Source of the DNA: Mycobacterium sp. ST-F2
GTDB lineage: Bacteria; Actinomycetota; Actinomycetes; Mycobacteriales; Mycobacteriaceae
DNA: 64,000 nucleotides
Direction of reading: 5' to 3'
Assembly: GCF_001905655.1 (NCBI RefSeq)
Contig: NZ_JMHT01000037.1
Location: 1 to 64,000 of the forward strand
Under the pieces are notes generated by a model that was not told where the DNA came from, ran no database searches, and was given only the letters and a program-made list of their open reading frames with translations. This document shows positions 17,001 to 24,688 of this stretch, one piece after another. The position numbers were made by a program, and so were the translations under genes. Within the stretch, counting starts at the first letter, position 1. Each line of letters starts with the position of its first letter.

Positions 17001-18247
17001 CAGCGAATGGTAAACGGCACCGACAGTGGGCGTCGCACATAGCTGCCGCCGGCCCAGTCGATGTTGTCCTCGTCGACGGTGAATTCCGGTATCCGCGAGA
17101 GCAGTTCGGTCAGGGCGACGCGGGACTGCATCCGCGCGGCCGCCGCGCCCAGGCAGTGGTGCGCGCCGTGGCTGAAGGTCAGGATGTTGCGCGGTGCCCG
17201 CGTCACGTCCAATTCGCCTGCGTTCGTACCGTATTGGCGTTCGTCGCGGTTACCCGAACCGTAGAGCAGGAGGGCTTTGCGGCCGGCGGGGATGGTGCTG
17301 TCGCCGATGGTGACGTCGCGCGTCGTGGTGCGGGCCAGGCCCTGCACCGGCGAGGTGAGCCGCAGCAGTTCGTCCACGGACTCCGGGATCAGATCGGGGT
17401 TTTCGACGAGCAGCTTCCGTTGATCGGGGCGCTGATGCAGCAGTTGCACCGAGCCGCCCAGCATCCCGGTGGTGGTGTCGTTGCCGCCGGTGACCATGGT
17501 GAACGTGAAAGCGAGGATCGACAGCACGCCGGTGATGTCGCCGTCGGCGCCGATGCCCGCGGCGACCAGATGCGAAACCGTATCGTCTTCAGGCTCTTTG
17601 CGGCGGCGCTCGATCAGTGCGGTGAAGTAGCCCATCATGTCGCCGAGCGCGCTGCCCAGCGTCTCCAGCGCATTGCCGAGCCCGCCCTCGGCCGTGTTGG
17701 CCGCGACGATGGCCTCGGTCCAGCCGTCGAACTGGTCGCGGTCGGCCTCGGGGACGCCGAGGTAGTGCGCGACGACCATCGACGGCAGCGGCTTGAACAG
17801 CTCGGCCACGATGTCACCACCGCCGGCGGCCTTGAGCTTCTCCAGCCGCTGCACCACGAACTCGCGGACCTTGGGCTCGACGGCCTCGACCTGCCGTGGC
17901 GTGAAGCCGCGCGACACCAGTTTGCGGAATTCGGTGTGCACGGGTGGGTCCGTCATCACCATCGGCGGATTGTCCTGCAGGCCAATGAGTTCCAGCTCGC
18001 CGTAGTTGACCGTCAGGCCCTGCGCGGAGGAGTAGGTCTCGTGATCGCGCGCGGCGGTCCAGATGTCGGCGTGCCGGGACAGCACGTAGTAGTCAGCGCC
18101 GGGATTGTCGGCGGGCACCACGTGGTGCACGGGATCGTGGTCACGCAGCGACCGGTACATCGGCCAGGGGTCGACCCACCCGGCCGAATCGGCAAGCTGG
18201 AACGCCACGGGGGAGTCGGATGTCTCATGAGACAAAATCGCCGTCAT
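17000..18247 (-). CDS. cyp130: Cytochrome P450 CYP130
   Basis: A 415-residue P450 that matches the M. tuberculosis CYP130 sequence (Rv1256c) as I recall it, for example YYVLSRHADIWTAARDHETY, QGLTVNYGELELIGLQDNPP and GFTPRQVEAVEP. Visible landmarks are the I-helix GGNDTTT (254-260), ExxR at E293-R296 and the heme-ligand loop FSHGAHHCLGA with C365. It is cytosolic and needs ferredoxin and reductase partners; CYP130 binds azole drugs and its natural substrate is not settled. The ATG start aligns with Rv1256c, is predicted leaderless, and is preceded by a strong promoter. It heads a two-gene operon with its TetR regulator. Confidence 0.94.
   Translation of the reverse strand: MTAILSHETSDSPVAFQLADSAGWVDPWPMYRSLRDHDPVHHVVPADNPGADYYVLSRHADIWTAARDHETYSSAQGLTVNYGELELIGLQDNPPMVMTDPPVHTEFRKLVSRGFTPRQVEAVEPKVREFVVQRLEKLKAAGGGDIVAELFKPLPSMVVAHYLGVPEADRDQFDGWTEAIVAANTAEGGLGNALETLGSALGDMMGYFTALIERRRKEPEDDTVSHLVAAGIGADGDITGVLSILAFTFTMVTGGNDTTTGMLGGSVQLLHQRPDQRKLLVENPDLIPESVDELLRLTSPVQGLARTTTRDVTIGDSTIPAGRKALLLYGSGNRDERQYGTNAGELDVTRAPRNILTFSHGAHHCLGAAAARMQSRVALTELLSRIPEFTVDEDNIDWAGGSYVRRPLSVPFTIR
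18221..18234. promoter_or_regulatory. Perfect 14-bp palindrome, putative TetR operator within the cyp130 5' coding region
   Basis: TGTCTCATGAGACA is fully palindromic and overlaps codons 5-9 of cyp130. A related half-site TGTCTTATG lies at 18247-18255 over the start codon and leader-equivalent. Together they look like the binding region of the co-operonic TetR regulator. Confidence 0.55.
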
Positions 18248-18253
18248 GTCTTA

Positions 18254-18282
18254 TGTGTACGGCGGCGGGCCGGATGTGTCAA
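18254..18282 (-). promoter_or_regulatory. Promoter of cyp130: TTGACA - 17 bp - TACACA
   Basis: On the minus strand a consensus -35 TTGACA (18277-18282) is separated by exactly 17 bp from TACACA (18254-18259). The start codon follows 6 nt later, predicting a leaderless mRNA beginning at the ATG. Confidence 0.6.
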
Positions 18283-18316
18283 GGGCGTTGGCGGTCCGAG
18301 GAACTGTTCTCCAACG

Positions 18317-18380
18317 CAATGTCGGCCTGAGAGTGTCGTTGAGATATATACAGCTCAACGACACTCTCAGGCCGACATTG
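18317..18380. terminator. Perfect 27-bp inverted repeat with 10-nt loop
   Basis: The left arm 18317-18343 and right arm 18354-18380 are exact reverse complements; the loop is atatatacag. The arms begin caatgtcggcctgag on the left. It stands 15 bp after the stop of the FAD-oxidase gene (minus strand) and upstream of cyp130, so it can act as an intrinsic I-shaped terminator separating them. The length and perfection also suggest a mobile or repeated palindromic unit. Confidence 0.7.
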
Positions 18381-18394
18381 TGACTGCGTGGCGG

Positions 18395-19759
18395 CTAGAT
18401 ACCCGCGCCCGGATTCAGGATGTTGTCGGGATCCAGTGCCGCTTTGATCCGGCGGTTCAGTTCCATGACCTCCGGGCCGAGTTGGCCCGCCAGCCAGGGC
18501 CGCTTGAGTCGGCCGACGCCGTGCTCGCCGGTGATGGTGCCGCCCAGCGACACGGCCAGGTCCATGATCTCGCCGAAGGCGATGTTGGCGCGCCGGGTGT
18601 TCTCGGCGTCGTTCGGATCGTGGACGATCAGCGGGTGGGTGTTGCCGTCCCCGGCGTGCGCGATCACAGAAATCAGCAGCTCGTGCTTGCGGGCGATGTC
18701 ACCGACACCGGCCACCAGGTCCGCCAACGCCGGGAGCGGTACGCCGACGTCCTCGAGCAGGAGGGGACCCTTGGCTTCCACGGCCGGGATGGCGAATCGC
18801 CGCGCCGCCACGAAGGCCTCGCCCTCGTCGGGGTCGTCGGTCAGGAACACCTCGGTGGCACCGGCCTCGGTGAAGACCCGGGCCATGAACTCGGTGTCCT
18901 CGACGCCCGCCGCACCGCGATCGTCCGACGCCGCCACCATCATGGCTTTGGCGCCCCGATCGAGTCCCATCTTGAGCTTGTCCTCGACGGCATTGATCGC
19001 GACGTCGTCCATGAACTCGAGCATCGACGGGCGAATCTTGCCGGTGATGGTCACGACGGCATCGGCCGCGGCCCGTACCGAATCGAAGCTCGCCACCACG
19101 GTGCAGCCGCGGTGCTGCGGCGGCAGCAGGCGCAGCGTGGCCTCGGTGACGATGCCCAGCGTCCCCTCGCTACCGACGAACAGTTTGGTGAGGCTAAGTC
19201 CTGCCACATCTTTCAGTCGCGGCCCGCCGACCCGCACCGCGGTGCCGTCGGCCAGCACCACCTGCAGGCCCAGGATGTAGTCGGTCGTGACGCCGTACTT
19301 GACACAACACAGGCCGCCCGCGTTGGTGGCGACATTGCCGCCGATGCTGCAGATTTCGAACGACGACGGATCAGGTGGGTACCAGAGTCCGTGGGCGGCA
19401 ACGGCTTTCTTCACCTCGGCATTGAGCAGGCCGGGCTGTACGACGGCGGTGCGCGTCGTCGTGTCGACCACGATGTCGCGCATCCGTTCGGTGGTCAGCA
19501 CGATGCCGCCGTCGACCGCCGTGGCACCACCGGACAGGCTGGTGCCTGCGCCGCGCGGCACTACCGCGATCTTGTGCGCGCTGGCCCATCGCAGGACCGT
19601 CTGCACTTCTTCTGTACTCCGCGGCCGCACCACCGCGATGGGGGTGCCGGCGTCGGGATCGAGCGCCCGGTCCTGCCGGTAGGAGGCGACGATGTCCGGG
19701 TCGGTGACGACGGCGTCGGCGGGCAGGTCGGCGATGAGGCTCGGCAGCGCGGTATGCAC
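18395..19759 (-). CDS. FAD-linked oxidase, D-lactate/glycolate dehydrogenase type (Rv1257c-like)
   Basis: A 454-residue flavoprotein, length and position matching Rv1257c (455 residues). The FAD domain contains VVRPRSTEEVQTVLRWAS, VVPRGAGTSLSGGATAVDGG and SIGGNVATNAGGLCCVKYG. The C-terminal domain contains VIAHAGDGNTHPLI and TGEHGVGRLKRPWL, the metal-binding His and substrate Arg motifs of the family. It presumably oxidises a 2-hydroxyacid. The GTG at 19759 is chosen because it lies 7 nt after a TANNNT element and removes a 23-residue non-conserved leader. Paralogous to the gene at 5671. Confidence 0.9.
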   Translation of the reverse strand: MHTALPSLIADLPADAVVTDPDIVASYRQDRALDPDAGTPIAVVRPRSTEEVQTVLRWASAHKIAVVPRGAGTSLSGGATAVDGGIVLTTERMRDIVVDTTTRTAVVQPGLLNAEVKKAVAAHGLWYPPDPSSFEICSIGGNVATNAGGLCCVKYGVTTDYILGLQVVLADGTAVRVGGPRLKDVAGLSLTKLFVGSEGTLGIVTEATLRLLPPQHRGCTVVASFDSVRAAADAVVTITGKIRPSMLEFMDDVAINAVEDKLKMGLDRGAKAMMVAASDDRGAAGVEDTEFMARVFTEAGATEVFLTDDPDEGEAFVAARRFAIPAVEAKGPLLLEDVGVPLPALADLVAGVGDIARKHELLISVIAHAGDGNTHPLIVHDPNDAENTRRANIAFGEIMDLAVSLGGTITGEHGVGRLKRPWLAGQLGPEVMELNRRIKAALDPDNILNPGAGI

Positions 19760-19766
19760 GGGGGCA

Positions 19767-19791
19767 AGTCTAGGAGTCGGCTGGTACCAGC
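19767..19791 (-). promoter_or_regulatory. Leaderless promoter with 12-bp palindrome upstream of -10
   Basis: TAGACT (19767-19772, minus strand) ends 7 nt before the GTG at 19759. Immediately upstream is the perfect palindrome GCTGGTACCAGC (19780-19791), sitting in the -10/-35 spacer where a repressor would block RNA polymerase. Confidence 0.5.
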
Positions 19792-19828
19792 GAAGACTCG
19801 CGTCATGTGCCGTGCGCATTAATCGCAT

Positions 19829-19853
19829 GTAACGACCGTGTTACCGGTATCGT
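19829..19853 (+). promoter_or_regulatory. Leaderless promoter (TATCGT) with GTAAC-N6-GTTAC inverted repeat
   Basis: TATCGT at 19848-19853 ends 7 nt before the GTG at 19861. The inverted repeat GTAAC/GTTAC at 19829-19844 abuts it and could be an operator. Confidence 0.45.
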
Positions 19854-19860
19854 CAGCAAT

Positions 19861-20208
19861 GTGTACAGCAAGGCCCTGTTGGCCGAGATGGAAGCGCTCC
19901 GCGACAGTCGTCGCGGAGCCGATGTGTCTGCGACCGCGATCGAGCTTCACGTGCGTTCCGTCTATCACAGTGTGCGTACCTCGCGCCCGACGTTCGTGTC
20001 CGATGCCGACCTCGATGCCCTCGCCCCCGGTACGGTGACAAGCGTTGCAGCACTGGAACTTTGGATGGCCGGCCTGTGGCAGCGGGTGCCCGGTGGCTAT
20101 CTTGTGGTCGACCGGGAATTGATCGCGCATCTGTCGGCCGGCCCGGTTCGGCGGTGGGCGCGCCGGGTGTGGCTGCATCTCAACAGCGAGTCGATCATCC
20201 CGTTCTGA
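19861..20208 (+). CDS. Small hypothetical protein
   Basis: A 115-residue soluble protein starting MYSKALLAEMEALRDSRRGA with mixed helical content (VSATAIELHVRSVYHSVRTS, ALELWMAGLWQRVPGGYLVV). No known family or motif is recognised. The GTG at 19861 is chosen because it is preceded at 7 nt by a TANNNT hexamer and because residues upstream of it are not protein-like; the open frame could extend to 19807. It is divergent from the FAD oxidase and overlaps the convergent TetR gene by 14 bp. Confidence 0.6.
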   Translation: MYSKALLAEMEALRDSRRGADVSATAIELHVRSVYHSVRTSRPTFVSDADLDALAPGTVTSVAALELWMAGLWQRVPGGYLVVDRELIAHLSAGPVRRWARRVWLHLNSESIIPF

Positions 20209-20833
20209 CGGCACCCGCGGTGGTGCGGACCGCGCGCAATGAAGCAAACAACAGGTCGTTCAGCATGTCGATGAGGTATTCACGCTCGACGGTGATCGCC
20301 CCGACGAGGACCGCGGTGAGCGTCTCGCCGACCCCGCCGATGACGAACTGCGCCGCCAACCGCAGGTCGAGCGGTCGGGGGTCGGTGGCCGAACCGCTCA
20401 GCCCCGCGACGATGCCGGCGAAGCGCTGAGCCTCGGCGAGCCGGCGCGGGCCGAGCGCGGGCGACGAGGCGGACTCGATCAGGATGACGCGGCCCTTGCG
20501 CGGATCTGTCAGCACGAGGTCGACCAGCGACCCGAGCGCCGCCCGCGAGCGAGTCCTGGGACCCCCGTCGGTGTCGGCGATCGCGGCGAGCCCGCGCTCT
20601 TCCAGTTCGGCGACGATCTCGTCGAAGACGGCGATGTGCAGGTCTTCGATGGTCGGGAATGATTCGGCGAAATAGCGTGCCGCGAGCCCCGACCGCTCTG
20701 CCACGCCCCGCAGGGTCGTTGCGGGGATGCCCTTGGTGCCCATCAGGTCCAGGCCGGCCGCGACGAAGCGGCGCCGCCGCTCGGCTGTGCGGTCGGCGCC
20801 ACTGAGGCCACCGTATTGCCTGGACCCGCTCAC
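20195..20833 (-). CDS. TetR-family transcriptional regulator
   Basis: A 212-residue regulator with an HTH near residues 15-60 (ADRTAERRRRFVAAGLDLMG, then TTLRGVAERSGLAARYFAESF). It is followed by a helical ligand domain with a C-terminal helix VEREYLIDMLNDLLFASLRA. The GTG at 20833 is chosen because the longer frame to 21019 has no protein character and runs through the operator region. It is divergent from the MpaB-type oxygenase at 20914 with an 80-bp shared control region full of inverted repeats, so it probably regulates itself and that gene. Confidence 0.85.
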   Translation of the reverse strand: MSGSRQYGGLSGADRTAERRRRFVAAGLDLMGTKGIPATTLRGVAERSGLAARYFAESFPTIEDLHIAVFDEIVAELEERGLAAIADTDGGPRTRSRAALGSLVDLVLTDPRKGRVILIESASSPALGPRRLAEAQRFAGIVAGLSGSATDPRPLDLRLAAQFVIGGVGETLTAVLVGAITVEREYLIDMLNDLLFASLRAVRTTAGAVRTG

Positions 20834-20910
20834 GAATCCAATCTTGACACAGGTGTTGACAGATGGTTGCCTCAATTCATCTATCAACGCTTGATGACAG
20901 ATTGGATTCG
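20833..20910. promoter_or_regulatory. Divergent operator/promoter with nested inverted repeats
   Basis: Outer arms CGAATCCAATC (20833-20843) and GATTGGATTCG (20900-20910) are perfectly inverted. Inside are two TTGACA hexamers at 20844 and 20856, and an inner pair TTGACAGAT (20856-20864) / ATCTATCAA (20879-20887). The inner pair can serve as -35 of one promoter and, inverted, as -10 of the other, with 17-bp spacing in both directions. Confidence 0.5.
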
Positions 20911-20913
20911 CGC

Positions 20914-21864
20914 ATGACGACGAGCACCGCAGCATCCGTTGGCGCCGCAGTCGAGCCGTGGCATCCCGGTCAGCCGCATGCGGAGCTGGCTGCCGACGTC
21001 CGGTGGTGGTTGGGCTCACCGCTGAGTCTCGGGCTATTCGGCCGCCTGGCGCTCGACCAGGTCGCGTACCGCCCCGTCGCCGCCGCGGTCGACCGTTCGG
21101 GGCGGTTCCAGGAGAACTTCACCGACCGAGGCATCCGATCACTGACCTACGGCATGTTGATGTTGTTCGGCGATGAGGCGGACCGCCGCTTCGACACCGA
21201 GGAACTCAAGCGCCTTCACGCCGCGGTGAAGGGCACCGGCAACGGCGAGTTCGCCGACACCAGGTTCAGTGCGCTCGACCCCGACCTGTGGAAGTGGATC
21301 GCGGTGAGCGGATTGAATGTCCTCTATCGGGGCTACCTGGCCGTGTGCGGTCGCGATCTCGACGTGGAGGAACGCGAAATCGTCTACCAGACCACCCGCT
21401 GGATGCTGAGCTACCTGGAGCTGCCCAGCGCCCGGGCCAAACTGCCGGAAACGCTGGCCGACATGGAGGCGTACTACGACCAGGTTGCCGAAGAGTGCTT
21501 GGCGGACAACGCCTTTCTCCAGTACGCCGACGACAGCTTCGATACCCTGCCCATGCCGGCGTTGTTGCCGAAACGCCTGCGTGGCCTCGTGTCGCCGGTG
21601 TGGAAACTGGTGACGCCCCTGGCGTTGCGGGTGCCGAAAGTGTTGGGGCAGCGCCATGCCCACTCGAAGATGCGGGACCTGCTCGACATTCGATCGACAC
21701 CCGTGACCCGCCTCGAATACGCCCTGTACCTGAAGGCGTCGCAGCTGGCCTGGCGGTACCTATCACGGGCCGTCGTGCTTGATCCGTTGGCGTACAACCG
21801 GTACCGCTACGAACGCCTGCGGTCGGCTTACCACGGGCTCCAATTGGACAGCTTCGCGGCGTAG
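20914..21864 (+). CDS. Oxygenase MpaB / DUF2236 family protein
   Basis: A 316-residue protein of the DUF2236 group, relatives of rubber oxygenase (latex-clearing protein) and MpaB, which bind b-type heme. Typical segments are RGIRSLTYGMLMLFGDEADR, GTGNGEFADTRFSALDPDLWKW and CGRDLDVEEREIVYQTTRWML. The ATG at 20914 is preferred over an upstream ATG at 20863 inside the operator. The chemistry is probably oxidative, on an unknown lipid or terpenoid. Divergent from a TetR gene and followed 28 bp later by udgB. Confidence 0.82.
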   Translation: MTTSTAASVGAAVEPWHPGQPHAELAADVRWWLGSPLSLGLFGRLALDQVAYRPVAAAVDRSGRFQENFTDRGIRSLTYGMLMLFGDEADRRFDTEELKRLHAAVKGTGNGEFADTRFSALDPDLWKWIAVSGLNVLYRGYLAVCGRDLDVEEREIVYQTTRWMLSYLELPSARAKLPETLADMEAYYDQVAEECLADNAFLQYADDSFDTLPMPALLPKRLRGLVSPVWKLVTPLALRVPKVLGQRHAHSKMRDLLDIRSTPVTRLEYALYLKASQLAWRYLSRAVVLDPLAYNRYRYERLRSAYHGLQLDSFAA

Positions 21865-21892
21865 CCGCCCGGGTGGGGCGCAGAATCTGGGG

Positions 21893-22723
21893 GTGCTGCC
21901 GCATCCCCGAACCGGAGTGTTGTTCCCGTCCCCGGTGCCGCCCGGGTCGGGCTGGCCGGGTGATCCCGCCGTGGCCGACACCCCCGTCGCGCGGTCTGCG
22001 GCACAGGTGCGGGCGAGGGCCCGACGCTGCACCGAGCTGATCGATCTCGACGCCCAGGTGTCGGTGTGCCGCGGCTGCCGGCGCCTGGTCACCTGGCGCG
22101 AAGATGTCGCAACGCGGACGCTGGCCAAGCGCAAGGCCTACGCGGCCGAGCCGTACTGGGGCCGGCCGGTGCCCGGTCTCGGTGTGGAGCGGCCGCGCAT
22201 CTGGGTGCTGGGGTTGGCGCCGGCGGCGCACGGCGCGAACCGCACCGGCCGCGTGTTCACCGGTGACCGGTCGGGGGACTTTCTCTTCGCTTCCTTGCAC
22301 CGGGTGGGGCTGGCCAGCAGCGGGGTGAGCATCGACGCGGCAGATGGGCTGACCCTCAACGATATTCGCGTGGTCGCCGCCGTCAGATGCGCACCGCCCG
22401 ACAACGCGCCGACACCCGAGGAACGCGACACGTGCGAGCCGTGGCTGAGCGCGGAGTGGCGCCTGACGGGTCAGGACGTCCGGGTCGTCGTCGCTCTCGG
22501 TGGTTTCGCCTGGAAGGCCGCGCTGGACCTGACGGGAGCGGGACGGCCGTATCCGAAGTTCGGCCACGGAGTGCTGGCCGCGCTTCCCGACGGACGACGG
22601 CTGCTCGGCTGCTACCACCCCAGTCAGCAGAACACGTTCACCGGCCGGCTCACTCCGGCCATGCTCGATGACGTGTTCACCGTGGCCAAGGGAATCGCTT
22701 CCAGCCCGAAGGAGTTGGATTAG
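21893..22723 (+). CDS. udgB: Type-5 uracil-DNA glycosylase UdgB
   Basis: A 276-residue family 5 UDG. Four cysteines, C59 and C62 (VCRGC), C166 and C181, are in the pattern that binds the [4Fe-4S] cluster of UDGb. Motif 1 is GLAPAAHGANRTG and the C-terminal motif is YHPSQQNTFTG. It removes uracil and other deaminated bases from double-stranded DNA, a repair load that is high in GC-rich genomes. The GTG at 21893 is the first start after the MpaB gene. Corresponds to Rv1259. The LLM oxidoreductase follows after 3 nt. Confidence 0.93.
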   Translation: MLPHPRTGVLFPSPVPPGSGWPGDPAVADTPVARSAAQVRARARRCTELIDLDAQVSVCRGCRRLVTWREDVATRTLAKRKAYAAEPYWGRPVPGLGVERPRIWVLGLAPAAHGANRTGRVFTGDRSGDFLFASLHRVGLASSGVSIDAADGLTLNDIRVVAAVRCAPPDNAPTPEERDTCEPWLSAEWRLTGQDVRVVVALGGFAWKAALDLTGAGRPYPKFGHGVLAALPDGRRLLGCYHPSQQNTFTGRLTPAMLDDVFTVAKGIASSPKELD

Positions 22724-22726
22724 ATC

Positions 22727-23779
22727 GTGCAGTTGTCAGTTCTTGATCTCGTCCCGGTCCGCAGTGACCAGTCCACCGCCGACGCCTTCGCCGCCACCGT
22801 CCGCCTCGCCAAGGCCGCCGACCAGTTGGGCTACCACCGCTACTGGGTGGCCGAGCATCACAACATGCCCGCGGTCGCCGCGACGAGCCCGCCGGTGCTC
22901 CTGGGGTACCTGGCCGCGCAGACCGACCGCATCCGGCTCGGTTCAGGTGGTGTGATGCTGCCCAACCACGCGCCGTTGGCGGTTGCCGAACAGTTCGCGC
23001 TCCTTGAGGCGGCAGCCCCTGGCCGGATCGACCTGGGTGTCGGGCGGGCGCCGGGCACCGACCCCGTCACTTCGATCGCGCTGCGGGGCCCGGCCGGACG
23101 CACCGACGAGGACATCCAGCGCTTTCCCGAGTACCTCGACGACGTCGTCGCGCTGATGAGCCCCGGCGGGGTCAAGGTGTCTCTCGAGGGGCGAAACCTG
23201 TTGGACAAGAACTACATCCTGAAGGCCACCCCGGCCGCGGTGAGCCCGCCGAAGCTGTGGCTCCTCGGTTCGTCGATGTATTCGGCGCACCTTGCCGCAG
23301 CGAAGGGGCTGCCGTATGTGTTCGCCCACCACTTCTCGGGGCAGGGCACCGAAGAAGCGTTGGCCACCTATCGCGAAGAGTTCCGACCCAGCGAATTCGC
23401 CGACAAGCCAACGACATTCATGACCGTCAACGCGTGTGTGGCGGAAACTCGCGATGAGGCCGAGCAGCTGATTCGGCCCAACCTGCAGATGATGGCGTGG
23501 CTGCGCACCGGCGAACCGCTGCGCGCGCTGGACCTCGTCGAAGACTCGGAGAAGAACCAGCTCACTCCGCAGCAACAGGCCATTGTGGCCGCCGGGATGC
23601 AGCGGGCCGTGCTCGGCGCACCCGAAGAGGCCGCCGCCCAAATCCGGGAACTGGCAACACATTTTGGCGTCGACGAGGTGATGGTCAGCCCCGTCGCCGC
23701 CGCCCGCCGTGGTTGCGATCCAGCCACCGCCCCGGCTAGGGAGACGACGCTAAGGCTGCTGGCCGAGCAGCTGCTCTAA
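22727..23779 (+). CDS. LLM-class flavin-dependent oxidoreductase (luciferase-like)
   Basis: A 350-residue TIM-barrel flavoprotein. It starts QLSVLDLVPVRSDQSTADAF and has HRYWVAEHHNMPAVA, RIRLGSGGVMLPNHAPLAVAEQF and PGRIDLGVGRAPGTDP, typical of the MsnO8/bacterial-luciferase-like group. It probably uses FMN or F420. The GTG start at 22727 is preceded by GAAGGAG 12 nt upstream inside the end of udgB, suggesting cotranscription. Substrate unknown. Its stop interleaves with the convergent gene at 23776. Confidence 0.88.
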   Translation: MQLSVLDLVPVRSDQSTADAFAATVRLAKAADQLGYHRYWVAEHHNMPAVAATSPPVLLGYLAAQTDRIRLGSGGVMLPNHAPLAVAEQFALLEAAAPGRIDLGVGRAPGTDPVTSIALRGPAGRTDEDIQRFPEYLDDVVALMSPGGVKVSLEGRNLLDKNYILKATPAAVSPPKLWLLGSSMYSAHLAAAKGLPYVFAHHFSGQGTEEALATYREEFRPSEFADKPTTFMTVNACVAETRDEAEQLIRPNLQMMAWLRTGEPLRALDLVEDSEKNQLTPQQQAIVAAGMQRAVLGAPEEAAAQIRELATHFGVDEVMVSPVAAARRGCDPATAPARETTLRLLAEQLL

Positions 23780-24222
23780 CGCGGGGTCAGCGCGATCACC
23801 GGAATCGGCCGGGTGGTGCGCTTCTGGTAGCCCGCGTAGCGGTTGGCATTGTTCTTGTTCACGACCTGCCACAGCCGCGGGTAGTCGGGGTCGTCCTTGC
23901 CGACGACACGGGCGGTCACCGGGATTCGCTTTGTCCCGACGTTGATTTCGATCTCCGGGTCGGCCTTCACGTTGAAGTACCAGCCCGGTGCCGTCGGCTC
24001 CCCGCCCTTGGACGCGACCACCAGGTAGGAGTCGCCGTCCTTCGCGTAGGTCAGCGACGTGGTGCGCGCCAGGCCCGTCTTGGCGCCGACGGTGTGCAGC
24101 AGCAGGCTGGGCGGGACACCGGGGAACTGGTGGCCGATCCGGCCTTCCGTCTTCTGATAGATCCGGTCGTGCATCTTCAGCATCGGGAGGCCGAGGTACT
24201 TCTCCCACAGGGGCATACTCAT
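23776..24222 (-). CDS. Deazaflavin (F420)-dependent nitroreductase family protein (Rv1261c-like, Ddn family)
   Basis: A 148-residue Ddn/FQR family protein with the split-barrel pattern HTVGAKTGLARTTSLTYAKD, SKGGEPTAPGWYFNVKADPE and TARVVGKDDPDYPRLWQ. Family members use reduced F420 to reduce quinones or nitro compounds. The ATG overlaps the stop of the HIT gene (ATGA), so the two are coupled, matching the Rv1262c-Rv1261c order. Cytosolic or membrane-peripheral. Confidence 0.9.
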   Translation of the reverse strand: MSMPLWEKYLGLPMLKMHDRIYQKTEGRIGHQFPGVPPSLLLHTVGAKTGLARTTSLTYAKDGDSYLVVASKGGEPTAPGWYFNVKADPEIEINVGTKRIPVTARVVGKDDPDYPRLWQVVNKNNANRYAGYQKRTTRPIPVIALTPR

Positions 24223-24665
24223 GTGCTCAAGTCTGCCTGCGGATCTTCGAGCCGCGCGACCGCCTCCAGTAGGATTTTTCCACTGGCTTCGCGGTCCGGA
24301 TCGCGCCGCAGCAGCATGCCCTTGGCAAACGCCAGCTTGTCGCCGGTCTTGCGCGGGACGACGTGCAGATGGATGTGAAAGACCGTCTGAAATGCGGCTT
24401 TACCATCGTTGATCGCGATGTTGTTGCCGTCGGCGTGCAGGCCGGATTCGCGCGACGCCTGGGCAACCCGCTGACCGAGCCTGGCCAGGCCGGCGACCAC
24501 GTCCGGCGGGGTGTCGACCAGGTTCTCGTAGTGCTGCTTGGGCACCACCAGGGTGTGGCCGCGGGCGAACGGCCGGATATCCAGGAAGGCGATGTAGTCG
24601 TCGTCCTCGTAGATCCGGATCGCGGGCGCCTTGCCGGCGATGATGTCGCAGAACACACAGGCCAT
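24219..24665 (-). CDS. HIT-family nucleotide hydrolase (Rv1262c-like)
   Basis: A 148-residue histidine-triad protein. It begins MACVFCDIIAGKAPAIRIYE and has DIRPFARGHTLVVPKQHYEN and the catalytic triad HIHLH (H97, H99, H101) followed by VVPRK. Relatives hydrolyse AMP-lysine, AMP-NH2 or dinucleoside polyphosphates. CVFC (C3, C6) may be part of a zinc site, as in some HINT proteins. It is in an operon with the VOC gene upstream (23 bp gap) and the Ddn-like gene downstream (4-nt overlap). Confidence 0.92.
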   Translation of the reverse strand: MACVFCDIIAGKAPAIRIYEDDDYIAFLDIRPFARGHTLVVPKQHYENLVDTPPDVVAGLARLGQRVAQASRESGLHADGNNIAINDGKAAFQTVFHIHLHVVPRKTGDKLAFAKGMLLRRDPDREASGKILLEAVARLEDPQADLST

Positions 24666-24688
24666 CAGTCCACGGTAAGCCAGCAGGG

